From Clostridiales bacterium (GTDB lineage: Bacteria; Bacillota; Clostridia; Lachnospirales; Lachnospiraceae): a DNA stretch of 64,000 nucleotides. The first letter of the stretch is position 1; each line of letters begins with the position of its first letter. The position numbers and the translations under genes are program-made. The stretch is from assembly GCA_023663185.1 (NCBI GenBank), contig JAMPHY010000008.1, positions 62,001-126,000 of the forward strand. The letters run 5' to 3'. Below are positions 55,084 through 63,871 of this stretch, piece after piece. The notes beneath the pieces were generated by a model. The model was not told where the DNA came from. It saw only the letters and a program-made list of their open reading frames with translations, and did no database searches.

Positions 55084-55728
55084 TTAATACTCCTTCCTGC
55101 CATAAATACTGACTGTCAATGGATAAGAGATACAGAAAGCCAACAGGGAACAGATAATTAATATGCCTGCTCCAAACAGGGCGGTATATGTCCCCGGCTC
55201 TAACAGTGTATTAGTGATACTGACAATCACTTCGTCAATGACAAATGCACAAATTAGAGTAATCACTAAAAATACATCGCATTTATCTGTGCCGCCTAAA
55301 TAGAAGAGTGGGAAAAACATCGCCCCCATAAAAAGACTTACGCTAATCCCAAGCGCAGTTACTGTAAGCGCGTCAGTAGGAATATCAAAAGGACAGCCGT
55401 GTAAAAGCCATGACAGGCTTATGGCTGCGCCGGTAAAGGCAATCCCTGCGATTAGCCATATTAACTGGCTGATAAAATAGCTTTTTATAATATTTTCCCT
55501 TTTTACCGGTAGTGTTAATTTATACTTTCCCCATTTGGAAATAAATTCTTTCTTTATGCCGGTAATTGCAATAACAGAAAATCCAACCGTGCTAAGCAGG
55601 GCATAGCCAATCAAAAGTGATGGGCTGATTACTGCAACAACAAAGATTCCCAACATAAACATAAAAGCCATGAAAACTTTCACATTTGAATATACAGCAA
55701 AAAAATTGTTTTTAATGAGTCCTTTCAT
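55084..55728 (-). CDS. ABC-2-type transporter permease
   Basis: 214 aa with six transmembrane helices. It is a paralogue of the protein at 58983-59621: both start MKGL-x-KNNFF and share SKWGKYKLTLPVKR and a LSWLLHG/LSFLLHG element. The ATG at 55728 follows GGGGGAG; a longer reading through 55764 would overlap the end of the FtsX-type gene. It has no ATPase of its own beside it and may use one of the operon's ATPases. Confidence 0.82.
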   Translation of the reverse strand: MKGLIKNNFFAVYSNVKVFMAFMFMLGIFVVAVISPSLLIGYALLSTVGFSVIAITGIKKEFISKWGKYKLTLPVKRENIIKSYFISQLIWLIAGIAFTGAAISLSWLLHGCPFDIPTDALTVTALGISVSLFMGAMFFPLFYLGGTDKCDVFLVITLICAFVIDEVIVSITNTLLEPGTYTALFGAGILIICSLLAFCISYPLTVSIYGRKEY

Positions 55729-55760
55729 ACTCGCTCCCCCTTTTTTATTCCTATATAATT

Positions 55761-58271
55761 TCATTCCTGCCTAATTCGTGCTATCACTGAATCTTTGGTT
55801 ATCATCTGCTTGCTAAATACAGGAACTATTATTGATACAATAAAATACAACAGCCAGATTGCTATCATTGGCGCCACTGTGATATGTCCAGAGTAATATT
55901 CTACCATTCCGGCAAAAACATCAGAGACTAATGGTATTAGGATAGTTCCTAGCGCAAGAGAACCTAATAATGCCAATAGAGAAAAAATAGTTCCTTCCAT
56001 GCAGAGCATTTTCTGTAACTGCTTTCCTTGCATGCCGATACTCTGCATGGTAGCAATTTCTTTTCTCCTGCTTATTATGGACGTTAATATTACGTTGATG
56101 AAATTTATAACCCCAATTATTCCGATAATTGCACTCATAAAAATACCAATAATCCAAAATTCTGATTTCAGACTATCATAAGAGTCATAGTATATCTTTG
56201 CAGACACATAAGAGGTATTTGAACGCCCATTGTTGCAATATCCCTCAATATATTCTTCCATCGGTTCAATATCTGCCACATCAAAAGAATAATTCATCAA
56301 TGTTGGACTGCTGATTCTTTTCAGTTCATCACTCCCTAAATAAAAACAAAATCCATTGGTAGTAAACTGACAGTATTCAGTTCTTCCCTGACTTATCTTT
56401 GACAGAAGTGTATATTGGTATTGTTGTCCATCTAATACCATTGTTACTTTATCCCCGATAGCAAATTCGGAAGAACCTTCCGCATTCATGATAATGTATT
56501 CTCCTGAACCCATCTTATGTAGCAATTCTTCGGTATTCGTTGTACCTTCTGTTATCTCAAAATTGGACAACACATAATCATCTGCTCCGTATAACTGGCA
56601 GCTAAGCATACCATTACTGGCTTTGTACCTGCCGCCTGTGCTGGTTCTGATATATTGATTGCCTTCCTTATCGGTATCGCTGTGCTGCTCCCAGTGCGGA
56701 TACTCAAATAATGAATCACCTATCGGCGTATAGGCATACAACGCCCCGCCTTGTATGAAGCCTTCTTTATTGACGATTTCATTTATAATAGTTTCATTCA
56801 GGGCGTCGTCATTTGTCCGAAAATGTTTGTTTACATTAAAATAATTACTATTGCCTATGACAAAATCCGATTTTATTTTGCTCTGCAAATACTTCTCTTT
56901 ATCTATTCCGTTCGCCAGTATAAATGTACAATTAAAGAGAATCAGGCTAATGCTTAATGAAACTACTACTAAAATCATTCTTTTTTTATTTCTGCCAACA
57001 TTAGCTGCCGCAAGTTTTCTTAAACTGCCTTTTTTTACCCTTCTTTTCTTTTTATAAATTGTTACTTCCCCATCTGCATGTCGCAATGCAGCTACTGGTG
57101 AGACTCGGATAGCTGTCTTAGCCGACTTTTTGGCACTGTAATATACGGTTATGGCAACAAAAATCACAGTAAACAATATCGCATATGCTCTAATCCCATA
57201 TTGATAAAATCCTTCGCCGATTGTTGTTGTCTTTGCTATATACGGAAACAAAATATTTCCTAATATGACGCCAACCGTAATACCTATCGGGATTCCTATT
57301 ATCATTAACATAGACGCCTGATGTCTTACAATCCTGATGATTGTCTTTTTGTCTGTCCCTATCATTCTAAGCAATGCCCAAAAGTGAATATCTTGTGTAA
57401 TAGATATATCAAATATGTTGTAGATAACTAAATACCCCGTGAACGTTATTAGGAAAACAATCATAAGCATTCCTATTATGGTCGAGATATCCATAGATGT
57501 CTGCATTTCAAATGCCGGATTGATGCTTATATCAAGAAAGCTCCCTGTCTGGCTTTCCAAGTTATAACCATTCTCAGCCATCTTGTTTGTGAAATATCGG
57601 GCTGGAAATATTTTATTATCAATCTTAACGTCCATCATGCGAATGCCGGAATACTCGCCGTCTACCAGAAAAGTATTCTCCAGTTCAGCAGAATATTTGT
57701 CAACAAAGGCTTTAGAAACAATAATATTTTGCCTGCTGTACTCATCAGAATGTATAATTCCTGCGATTTCAAAATCCATTTTATATGGCTGGTTCCTCAT
57801 AATAAATTCCAACGATACTGTGTTGCCAAGTTCAGCATCTATCCCAAGTTCCTCTAAAGTCCTGCTGTCACATAAAATTTCATTCTCCTTAACCGGCGCT
57901 GTTCCCATAGACGAAGTGCAAAAATGCGTTGCCATGTAATTACTATCCATATAAGATATTTCAACTGACTGACCTGATAAGGCTTCATTATTTATCTGCG
58001 ATGATATAAACACGCGGTATCCCACATTTTCACTTCCAAAAGCCTGCTTCAGCAATTCGTAATCACTATCCGAAATATATCTTATGGTTGCAAATGATTC
58101 TGAACCGCTCACCCGCATTTCTTCTTGCCGCCAGGAGTCTGATATACTGCTAAACAATGTCATCAGCACTGTAAACATAACGGTGGTTAATGCGATTGCA
58201 GTCACCAATATTACATTTCTTATTTTATTCTCCATTATTTTTTTATTGGATAGTTTTCTTTCTATTTTCAA
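55761..58271 (-). CDS. FtsX-type ABC permease (MacB/BceB-like)
   Basis: 836 aa. One N-terminal helix is followed by a large outer domain (about residues 45-245), three helices with ALLRMIGTDKKTIIRIVRHQ, a second outer domain (about 445-690), and three helices near the end with IISRRKEIATMQSIGMQGKQ. These are the two FtsX repeats of antibiotic-efflux or lipoprotein-release permeases. It begins with TTG behind GAGG. Its ATPase is the gene immediately upstream on this strand (58285-58950). Confidence 0.85.
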   Translation of the reverse strand: MKIERKLSNKKIMENKIRNVILVTAIALTTVMFTVLMTLFSSISDSWRQEEMRVSGSESFATIRYISDSDYELLKQAFGSENVGYRVFISSQINNEALSGQSVEISYMDSNYMATHFCTSSMGTAPVKENEILCDSRTLEELGIDAELGNTVSLEFIMRNQPYKMDFEIAGIIHSDEYSRQNIIVSKAFVDKYSAELENTFLVDGEYSGIRMMDVKIDNKIFPARYFTNKMAENGYNLESQTGSFLDISINPAFEMQTSMDISTIIGMLMIVFLITFTGYLVIYNIFDISITQDIHFWALLRMIGTDKKTIIRIVRHQASMLMIIGIPIGITVGVILGNILFPYIAKTTTIGEGFYQYGIRAYAILFTVIFVAITVYYSAKKSAKTAIRVSPVAALRHADGEVTIYKKKRRVKKGSLRKLAAANVGRNKKRMILVVVSLSISLILFNCTFILANGIDKEKYLQSKIKSDFVIGNSNYFNVNKHFRTNDDALNETIINEIVNKEGFIQGGALYAYTPIGDSLFEYPHWEQHSDTDKEGNQYIRTSTGGRYKASNGMLSCQLYGADDYVLSNFEITEGTTNTEELLHKMGSGEYIIMNAEGSSEFAIGDKVTMVLDGQQYQYTLLSKISQGRTEYCQFTTNGFCFYLGSDELKRISSPTLMNYSFDVADIEPMEEYIEGYCNNGRSNTSYVSAKIYYDSYDSLKSEFWIIGIFMSAIIGIIGVINFINVILTSIISRRKEIATMQSIGMQGKQLQKMLCMEGTIFSLLALLGSLALGTILIPLVSDVFAGMVEYYSGHITVAPMIAIWLLYFIVSIIVPVFSKQMITKDSVIARIRQE

Positions 58272-58284
58272 TGGTGATTCCTCA

Positions 58285-58950
58285 CTAAGCTACGATTTTT
58301 CCGTCTTCTATTGTAATTATACGGTCTGCCAATGCAGCAATTTCATTGTTATGGGTAATCAGGAGAATCGTCTGGTTAAATTTTTTGCTTGTCATTTTAA
58401 GCAGCGCCATCACATCTTCGCTTGTCGCACTGTCCAAATTTCCGGTCGGCTCATCGGCAAGGACAATCTGAGGTTTGGCAATCAGCGCCCTAGCGATAGC
58501 AACCCTCTGTTGTTGTCCGCCTGATAAATTATTAGGCAGTTCATACATCTTATCACGGATTCCCAAAAAGTCTATGATTTCCGATAAATATTGTTCATCA
58601 ACTTTCGCGCCGTCTAATTCTACTGGTAGAGTAATATTTTCCAATACATTTATAACAGGAATAAGGTTATAGCTTTGAAAAATGAACCCGATATGTTTTC
58701 GCCTGTAAATAACCATATCTTCGCTATCCATCTCGGATAGTTTTGCACCATTCAAAATAATTTCCCCTAAGGTAGCTTGCTCTAAGCCCCCTATCATATA
58801 TAAAAGCGTGGATTTTCCACTTCCGCTCTTTCCAACAAGAGCTACAAACTCTCCCTGTTTGATACATAAATCCACCCCGTCAATAGCTTTTACTAAATTA
58901 TTTTCATTTCCATAATGCTTATGTAGGTTTTGCACTTCTACAATATTCAT
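58285..58950 (-). CDS. MacB/LolD-type ABC transporter ATP-binding protein
   Basis: 221 aa. Walker A is LVGKSGSGKSTLLYMI, the signature NLSGGQQQRVAIARALI, Walker B IVLADEPTGNLD, and the switch His in LLITHNNEIAA. The pattern LYMIGGLEQATLGEIILNG matches LolD/MacB/BceA-type ATPases that partner FtsX-like permeases. It is 13 bases upstream of the FtsX-type permease gene and forms one exporter with it. Confidence 0.92.
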   Translation of the reverse strand: MNIVEVQNLHKHYGNENNLVKAIDGVDLCIKQGEFVALVGKSGSGKSTLLYMIGGLEQATLGEIILNGAKLSEMDSEDMVIYRRKHIGFIFQSYNLIPVINVLENITLPVELDGAKVDEQYLSEIIDFLGIRDKMYELPNNLSGGQQQRVAIARALIAKPQIVLADEPTGNLDSATSEDVMALLKMTSKKFNQTILLITHNNEIAALADRIITIEDGKIVA

Positions 58951-58982
58951 TTTACGTTTTCCCCCATACTGCTAAATAGTTA

Positions 58983-59621
58983 TCAATATTCTCTATGTTT
59001 AAAAATACATAGAGTTAATGGATAAGATAAAGCAAAAACCAATGCAGAACAAATAATGCTCAAGGCAATTCCAAACAAAGCAGTTATACCTGCTATGCCA
59101 AAAACAGTTATGTTAAAAAGCACCGAAGCAATAGCAAATGAGCAGACTAATGTAATCACCAGAAATACAATGCTTTTTTCTTCACCGCCTAAATAAAGCA
59201 GGGGAATGAACATCGCCCCCATAAAGAAGCTTATACAAATTCCCAATGCAAACATGCCGAGCATACCAATTAATTGGTCATAAGAATAGCCATGTAAAAG
59301 AAAAGATAAAGATATTCCGATTCCGGAAAAAAGCAATCCTATAAGCAGCCATATAATCTGATTTAGAAACAGGCTTTTTACAATATCTGTACGTTTTACC
59401 GGCAGAGTAAGCTTATATTTTCCCCATTTTGATGTATATTCATTTCCGATGCCGGAAGCTGCGTTTATGGAGAAACCAACGATTCCAATCAGTACATACC
59501 ACATTTGAAATGTGTCATTGGGTATAATAATAACCCCAATTCCCCATACAAACATAAAAATAGAGAATACCCTTGCATTTGCCCATACTGTGAAAAAATT
59601 GTTTTTAAGTAGTCCTTTCAT
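58983..59621 (-). CDS. ABC-2-type transporter permease
   Basis: 212 aa with six transmembrane helices; paralogue of the protein at 55084-55728. It overlaps the upstream ATPase gene by 17 bases, which points to a tight complex with that ATPase. Segments KNNFFTVWANARVFSIFMFV and YTSKWGKYKLTLPVKRTDIV are shared with the paralogue. The substrate is unknown. Confidence 0.83.
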   Translation of the reverse strand: MKGLLKNNFFTVWANARVFSIFMFVWGIGVIIIPNDTFQMWYVLIGIVGFSINAASGIGNEYTSKWGKYKLTLPVKRTDIVKSLFLNQIIWLLIGLLFSGIGISLSFLLHGYSYDQLIGMLGMFALGICISFFMGAMFIPLLYLGGEEKSIVFLVITLVCSFAIASVLFNITVFGIAGITALFGIALSIICSALVFALSYPLTLCIFKHREY

Positions 59622-60483
59622 ACCTACTCCCCTTTACCAATAACAACATGATTTCATCGACAGAAACATGGTCTATAACGGCATTTTGGTATTTGCGCTG
59701 TGCTGCTTTTCCATCGGCAACTAAAACGTCGGTCCATAAATCGCGTTTGCGGTAGGCAATAATATCACTGTGGTCTAAGGCAAGAAACTGGCTTTCTTTG
59801 CAGCGCATAACGGCATAATTATATACCAAATCATTTTTGGATACGGTCATAATCAGCTTTCCGCCATGGATAAAAGTGATGTAATCGGCAACCTTTTCCA
59901 AATCGCTTGTGATATGGGACGATAAGAGAATGGAATGGTTTTCTTCCTGAACAAATTCAAGGAAAATATCCAGCATTTCGTCGCGCATAATGGGGTCCAA
60001 GCCGCTAGTTGCCTCGTCTAAAACCAGTAATTGCGGGTGGTGTGACAAAGCGGCGGCAATGGCTAACTTCATCGTCATTCCGCGGGAATAATTTTTGATT
60101 TTTTGTCTCGGCGATATATGAAAATCTTCCAAATATTTTTGAAATAGAGCATTATCCCATTTAGAATAAAAACCTTCCATGACTTGAGATAACTGTGTAG
60201 CCGTCCAGAAGCTAGGGAAATTATCGCCGTCATAGACCACGCCGATTTTCTCCCTCATATCTGTATCGCTATCAGACATTTCTTTGCCGAATAATTTTAT
60301 CGTTCCGCTGTCTTTATTGATTGTATTCAAAATACAGCCGATGGTTGTGGTCTTGCCCGCGCCGTTTTCCCCGACAAATCCCATAATGGAGCCATACGGC
60401 AATGAAAAAGAGAGCTTATCCAATGTAAAATTTGATTTGGGAAATGCTTTAGAAATCTGCTGTAATTCTAAAATGTTTTCCAT
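59605..60483 (-). CDS. ABC transporter ATP-binding protein of a YtrA-type cassette
   Basis: 292 aa. Walker A is FVGENGAGKTTTIGCIL, the signature NYSRGMTMKLAIAAALS, Walker B LLVLDEATSGLD and the switch His in LSSHITSDLEKV. The modified signature (SRGM in place of SGGQ) is the same type as in the second cassette (SKGM). It begins one base after the GntR regulator gene ends, so all the genes down to 55084 may be one GntR-controlled operon. Confidence 0.92.
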   Translation of the reverse strand: MENILELQQISKAFPKSNFTLDKLSFSLPYGSIMGFVGENGAGKTTTIGCILNTINKDSGTIKLFGKEMSDSDTDMREKIGVVYDGDNFPSFWTATQLSQVMEGFYSKWDNALFQKYLEDFHISPRQKIKNYSRGMTMKLAIAAALSHHPQLLVLDEATSGLDPIMRDEMLDIFLEFVQEENHSILLSSHITSDLEKVADYITFIHGGKLIMTVSKNDLVYNYAVMRCKESQFLALDHSDIIAYRKRDLWTDVLVADGKAAQRKYQNAVIDHVSVDEIMLLLVKGSRYERTT

Positions 60484-60484
60484 G

Positions 60485-60862
60485 TCAATCGTCCTCCTGA
60501 TAAAATAGGGTTAGCAGTTCCGTCAATTTTTCAAGTGAAATATTACTTGTGCGCCCGATTTCAGCGGCAGCCTGCAAATGCTCCTCCGCTATACGCTGTT
60601 GTTCTTCCTGATAAAATTCCTTGTTTTGCGCAGAGACAAAACTTCCTCTGCCGATGGTGGTTTCGATAAAACCGTCTCTTTGCAAATCTTCATAGGCTTT
60701 CTGGACCGTAATGACGCTTACATGGATAGACTTCGCCAAAGACCGCATGGAAGGAATAGCGTCGCCCGCTTTAAGCTCGCCGCTCATTATCATTGCCTTG
60801 ATTTGCGATGTGATTTGTTCATAAATCGGTTTGTTGGCGTTGTTGCTGATAATGATTTCCAA
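60485..60862 (-). CDS. GntR-family (YtrA-type) transcriptional regulator
   Basis: 125 aa. The winged helix (KPIYEQITSQIKAMIMSGEL, AIPSMRSLAKSIHVSVITVQ, KAYEDLQRDGFIETTIGRGS) and the short helical tail identify the YtrA subfamily, which represses adjacent ABC transporter genes. The start is taken at TTG 60862, six bases after AGGGGTG and aligned with the ATG start of its paralogue at 63680; the longer reading to 60907 would run through the operator. It probably binds the palindrome at 60892-60909. Confidence 0.88.
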   Translation of the reverse strand: MEIIISNNANKPIYEQITSQIKAMIMSGELKAGDAIPSMRSLAKSIHVSVITVQKAYEDLQRDGFIETTIGRGSFVSAQNKEFYQEEQQRIAEEHLQAAAEIGRTSNISLEKLTELLTLFYQEDD

Positions 60863-60891
60863 GTGCGTCACCCCTGTTTTGTGAGTGTACT

Positions 60892-60909
60892 TAATGTACA
60901 AGTACATTA
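60892..60909. promoter_or_regulatory. Palindromic operator of the first GntR-ABC cassette
   Basis: TAATGTAC-AA-GTACATTA, perfect 8-bp arms, 29 bases upstream of the chosen GntR start. YtrA-type repressors bind such sites. Confidence 0.65.
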
Positions 60910-61113
60910 TAACATGGTGAGGTGATTAGTCAAGTGGATTATTTTATATTATTGAGTTGGAATGCAAAGCTGCAAACAATAAATATATTGTAAATGTAGG
61001 CATTTTTATGTATAATTAAGGTGTGACAGGAGTAATCTATATTATTGAACATTAGCAGTTCAATAATCATGTATTATCTTTTGTTACAAAATATAGAAAA
61101 ACGAGGTAACATA

Positions 61114-61781
61114 TTGCAGGCTAATACAAATCAGACACTGGAAATTATCGCAAAACGCACAGCTAAAAATAGCGTGTTTTTAGACCTTTTTAAAGATAAA
61201 AAGAATTGTATCTGGCGCAAAGCTACCACGAATATTTTCAACGTACCAGCCAAGACTATTACAAGAGCCGGAAAGTAAAAATGCCAAAACCGGAGCTGTA
61301 TGTGATATTTACAGGGAACAAAGGGAAAAAGCCGGAAAAAATCTTTTTATCAAAAGAATTTTTTGATGGAGCCGATATAGATATTGAGGTCAGAGCCAAA
61401 GTTATCTATGAGAGTGATACGGAAGATATTATTAATCAGTACATCATTTTTTGCAAAGTATTTAACGAGCAAACTAAGCAGCACGGAATGACGCGCGAAG
61501 CGGTGGCAGAAACAATCCGCATATGCAAAGACAGGAATGTTTTAAGGGATTACCTGCATAACAGGGAAAAGGAGGTAGTTACTATTATGATGAGTCTATT
61601 TGATGAAGAAGAGATATTGAAATCTTATGTTAGAAGTGAAAAATATGATTTAGCTAGAGAAAAAGCAGCGTTGATGTTAAAAGATGGAAAAATCACAATA
61701 AACGAAGTTGGTATATATTTTCCGGAATTGATAGAAAGTGATATAAAAGAACTTGAAACTGAACTTATCCAATTAGCATAA
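61114..61781 (+). pseudogene. Rpn-family gene with internal deletion and frameshift
   Basis: The first part (TTG 61114 to about 61205) reads NQTLEIIAKRTAKNSVFLDL and ends FKDKKN. The second part continues in another frame from about 61206 with LYLAQSYHEYFQRTSQDYYK, MPKPELYVIFTG, ETIRICKDRNVLRDYL and DEEEILKSYVRSEKYD. Both match Rpn-family proteins of Lachnospiraceae, but the roughly 90 residues that normally lie between DLFK and YLAQ, including the catalytic core, are gone and the join is out of frame. A remnant protein from the second frame may still be made. It separates the two GntR-ABC cassettes. Confidence 0.75.
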
Positions 61782-61806
61782 TAGAAAGAATAACCCAGTA
61801 TCAAAA

Positions 61807-62439
61807 TTATCTCTTTCTATTATACCCCGCCACGCTTATCGGCATTGAAAAAAGAAAGAGAACAATAGTTACAATACCTGCGGCGGCAGCGTAAGAGAAT
61901 ACGGAGTGAGTCATAGCAGAAAATCCGGCTCCGTCCTCAAAATATTTGATAAAATAGAACATGGGAATTACTGCAATCAGTCCCATCGTCTGTGCAGAAC
62001 GGAACCCGAACCAGTAAGTTAATGGCAGGCATACTCCGGTCCAAAGCAGCGGAACAATGACGGCAACGGTAATAGAAACTCCCCAGACTACAATATCAAA
62101 ATTATGAAAAGCCAGACTTGACAGAAGATTGAACAAAACGCTTCCTGCAAGGCTGATTGCCAGAGTTAAGATGACGGAAGCATATTTGCTTGCTACTACC
62201 AAGACCGCATTTACAGGCATTGCCAACTGATATTTTTTCCAGCATATTTTTTCATCACTTACAAAACTCATAATATTCTGCATGCCTATCGTTATTGCAA
62301 GCATTATAGAGGCAAACATTCCCGCATAAACGCCGGTATTAAACATAAGTAGTATGATTGTGCCAGTCGCTATAAAAATCAGTTTTTTATCAATACTCTT
62401 GAAGAAAATGGTAATGTCTTTATAAATTAATCCTTTCAT
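61807..62439 (-). CDS. ABC-2-type permease of the second YtrA-type cassette
   Basis: 210 aa with about six transmembrane helices. SFVSDEKICWKKYQLAMPVN occupies the same place as the KWGKYKLTLPVKR segment of the other permeases, and MSFV upstream is hydrophobic. It overlaps the ATPase gene by four bases (ATGA), so the two are translationally coupled. Confidence 0.82.
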   Translation of the reverse strand: MKGLIYKDITIFFKSIDKKLIFIATGTIILLMFNTGVYAGMFASIMLAITIGMQNIMSFVSDEKICWKKYQLAMPVNAVLVVASKYASVILTLAISLAGSVLFNLLSSLAFHNFDIVVWGVSITVAVIVPLLWTGVCLPLTYWFGFRSAQTMGLIAVIPMFYFIKYFEDGAGFSAMTHSVFSYAAAAGIVTIVLFLFSMPISVAGYNRKR

Positions 62440-63293
62440 GCTGCTCCTCCTTTGATGTAAAAAAGCATAATATCTTCCAATGTCGCGTTATCAACGACGA
62501 TATCCTTGTATTTACGTTTAATTTCGTCTTTATCGCGGACAAGGCATTCCATACTTGTATTGGTGGCTCTGTGAATAATATAATCATTTGGGGAAATGGT
62601 CTCAAACTTTTCTTTCCCGCATTTAATAATGCCATAGTTATAAATAAGGTCGTCCTTTTGCTCTTCAAAAATAATTTTTCCCTGATGAATCAGAATAACA
62701 TAGTCCGCAATTTTCTGGATATCTGATGTAATGTGTGAAGAAAAGAAAATGGAACATTCCTCGTCCTGTATAAACTCTAAAAATAAGTCTAACATTTCAT
62801 CACGTACCACAGGATCAAGTCCGGTAGTTGCTTCGTCTAAAATCAACAGTTTGGGCTTATGAGCCATAGCGCAGATAATCGACAGTTTCATTTTCATTCC
62901 TTTTGAAAATGAGCTTATCGGCTTCTTTGCGGGGATTTTGAACTTTTCCAGATATTGTCTGTATAGTTCGCTATCCCATGATTTGTAGACGCCGGACAAG
63001 ATTTTTTCAATATCCGATGTGTTAAATACGTCATGAAAGTTACATTCATCAAATACAACGCCTATATTTTCTTTGACGACAGTAGCGGTATTTTCCCTGC
63101 CAAAAATCTGTATCTGCCCGTTGTCTTTTTTCAATTCATTAAGAATCAGGTTAATAGTTGTACTCTTACCGGCTCCGTTCTCACCAATAAAGCCGACAAT
63201 CCTTCCTTTAGGAACCTGAAAAGAAACGTGGTCTAATAAAAAGCCGTCAAACTGTTTGCATAAATCCTTAACTAAAATGTTGTTTTCTTCCAT
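62436..63293 (-). CDS. ABC transporter ATP-binding protein of the second YtrA-type cassette
   Basis: 285 aa. Walker A is FIGENGAGKSTTINLIL, the signature SFSKGMKMKLSIICAMA, Walker B LLILDEATTGLD, and FFSSHITSDIQKI supplies the switch His. It resembles the ATPase at 59605-60483 along its whole length, so the two cassettes probably arose by duplication. It starts 15 bases after the GntR gene. Confidence 0.92.
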   Translation of the reverse strand: MEENNILVKDLCKQFDGFLLDHVSFQVPKGRIVGFIGENGAGKSTTINLILNELKKDNGQIQIFGRENTATVVKENIGVVFDECNFHDVFNTSDIEKILSGVYKSWDSELYRQYLEKFKIPAKKPISSFSKGMKMKLSIICAMAHKPKLLILDEATTGLDPVVRDEMLDLFLEFIQDEECSIFFSSHITSDIQKIADYVILIHQGKIIFEEQKDDLIYNYGIIKCGKEKFETISPNDYIIHRATNTSMECLVRDKDEIKRKYKDIVVDNATLEDIMLFYIKGGAA

Positions 63294-63308
63294 AATTCTT
63301 CGCCCCCT

Positions 63309-63680
63309 TTATTCTTCATAAAAAAGCTTTAAGATGCTTGCCATTTGCTCATAACCGATTCCATGCGCCCTGCCGATTTCTGCGACCTTTTGCAGCAGTT
63401 CTTCCGCTATGCGCAACTGTTCTTCTTGTATAAATTCTTTATTTTGGGCGGCGACAAAGCTGCCTTTTCCTGATACGGTTTCTATGAAGCCGTCGCGAGT
63501 CAAATCTTCATAGGCTCTTTGTACGGTTATGACGCTTATATGCAAATCTTTGGCTAACGCCCTCATAGAAGGTAAAGACTCCCCAGCGGATAAAGTCCCA
63601 TTCATAATTAGATTTTTAACCTGAATGCAAATCTGTTCGTAGATGGGTTTATCGCTGCTGTTGCTTATAATTATCTCCAT
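63309..63680 (-). CDS. GntR-family (YtrA-type) regulator of the second cassette
   Basis: 123 aa, close paralogue of the regulator at 60485-60862 (KPIYEQICIQVKNLIMNGTL, SVITVQRAYEDLTRDGFIET, GKGSFVAAQNKEF). The start is an ATG at 63680. It probably represses its own operon through the palindrome at 63715-63733. Confidence 0.9.
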   Translation of the reverse strand: MEIIISNSSDKPIYEQICIQVKNLIMNGTLSAGESLPSMRALAKDLHISVITVQRAYEDLTRDGFIETVSGKGSFVAAQNKEFIQEEQLRIAEELLQKVAEIGRAHGIGYEQMASILKLFYEE

Positions 63681-63714
63681 TTACTTATCTCCTTGCGTAC
63701 ATTCTGATATGAGC

Positions 63715-63733
63715 GTACTTATACGGTAAGTAC
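63715..63733. promoter_or_regulatory. Palindromic operator of the second GntR-ABC cassette
   Basis: GTACTTA-TACGG-TAAGTAC, perfect 7-bp arms, 35 bases upstream of the GntR start. It differs from the first cassette's site but shares the GTAC core. Confidence 0.6.
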
Positions 63734-63841
63734 AGTATATGCGATTCGACTGCTGTTGTCAATACCTGATTTTATTTTTTTCTGAGTGTGGTATTGGTAT
63801 CTTTTATTTGGCGTATGCAATATTTTTTATTTATGTGAGCA

Positions 63842-63871
63842 TTGACATAAAGGCAGACGGCGTGGTAGTAT
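63842..63871 (+). promoter_or_regulatory. Sigma-A-type promoter candidate near the window end
   Basis: TTGACA (63842-63847), 18 bases, TAGTAT (63866-63871). It points out of the window. Downstream, ATG 63911 behind AAGGGAG opens a 15-codon frame (MDKRCGHRDSLLLIA), possibly a leader peptide; nothing else is seen in 63734-64000. Confidence 0.5.
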
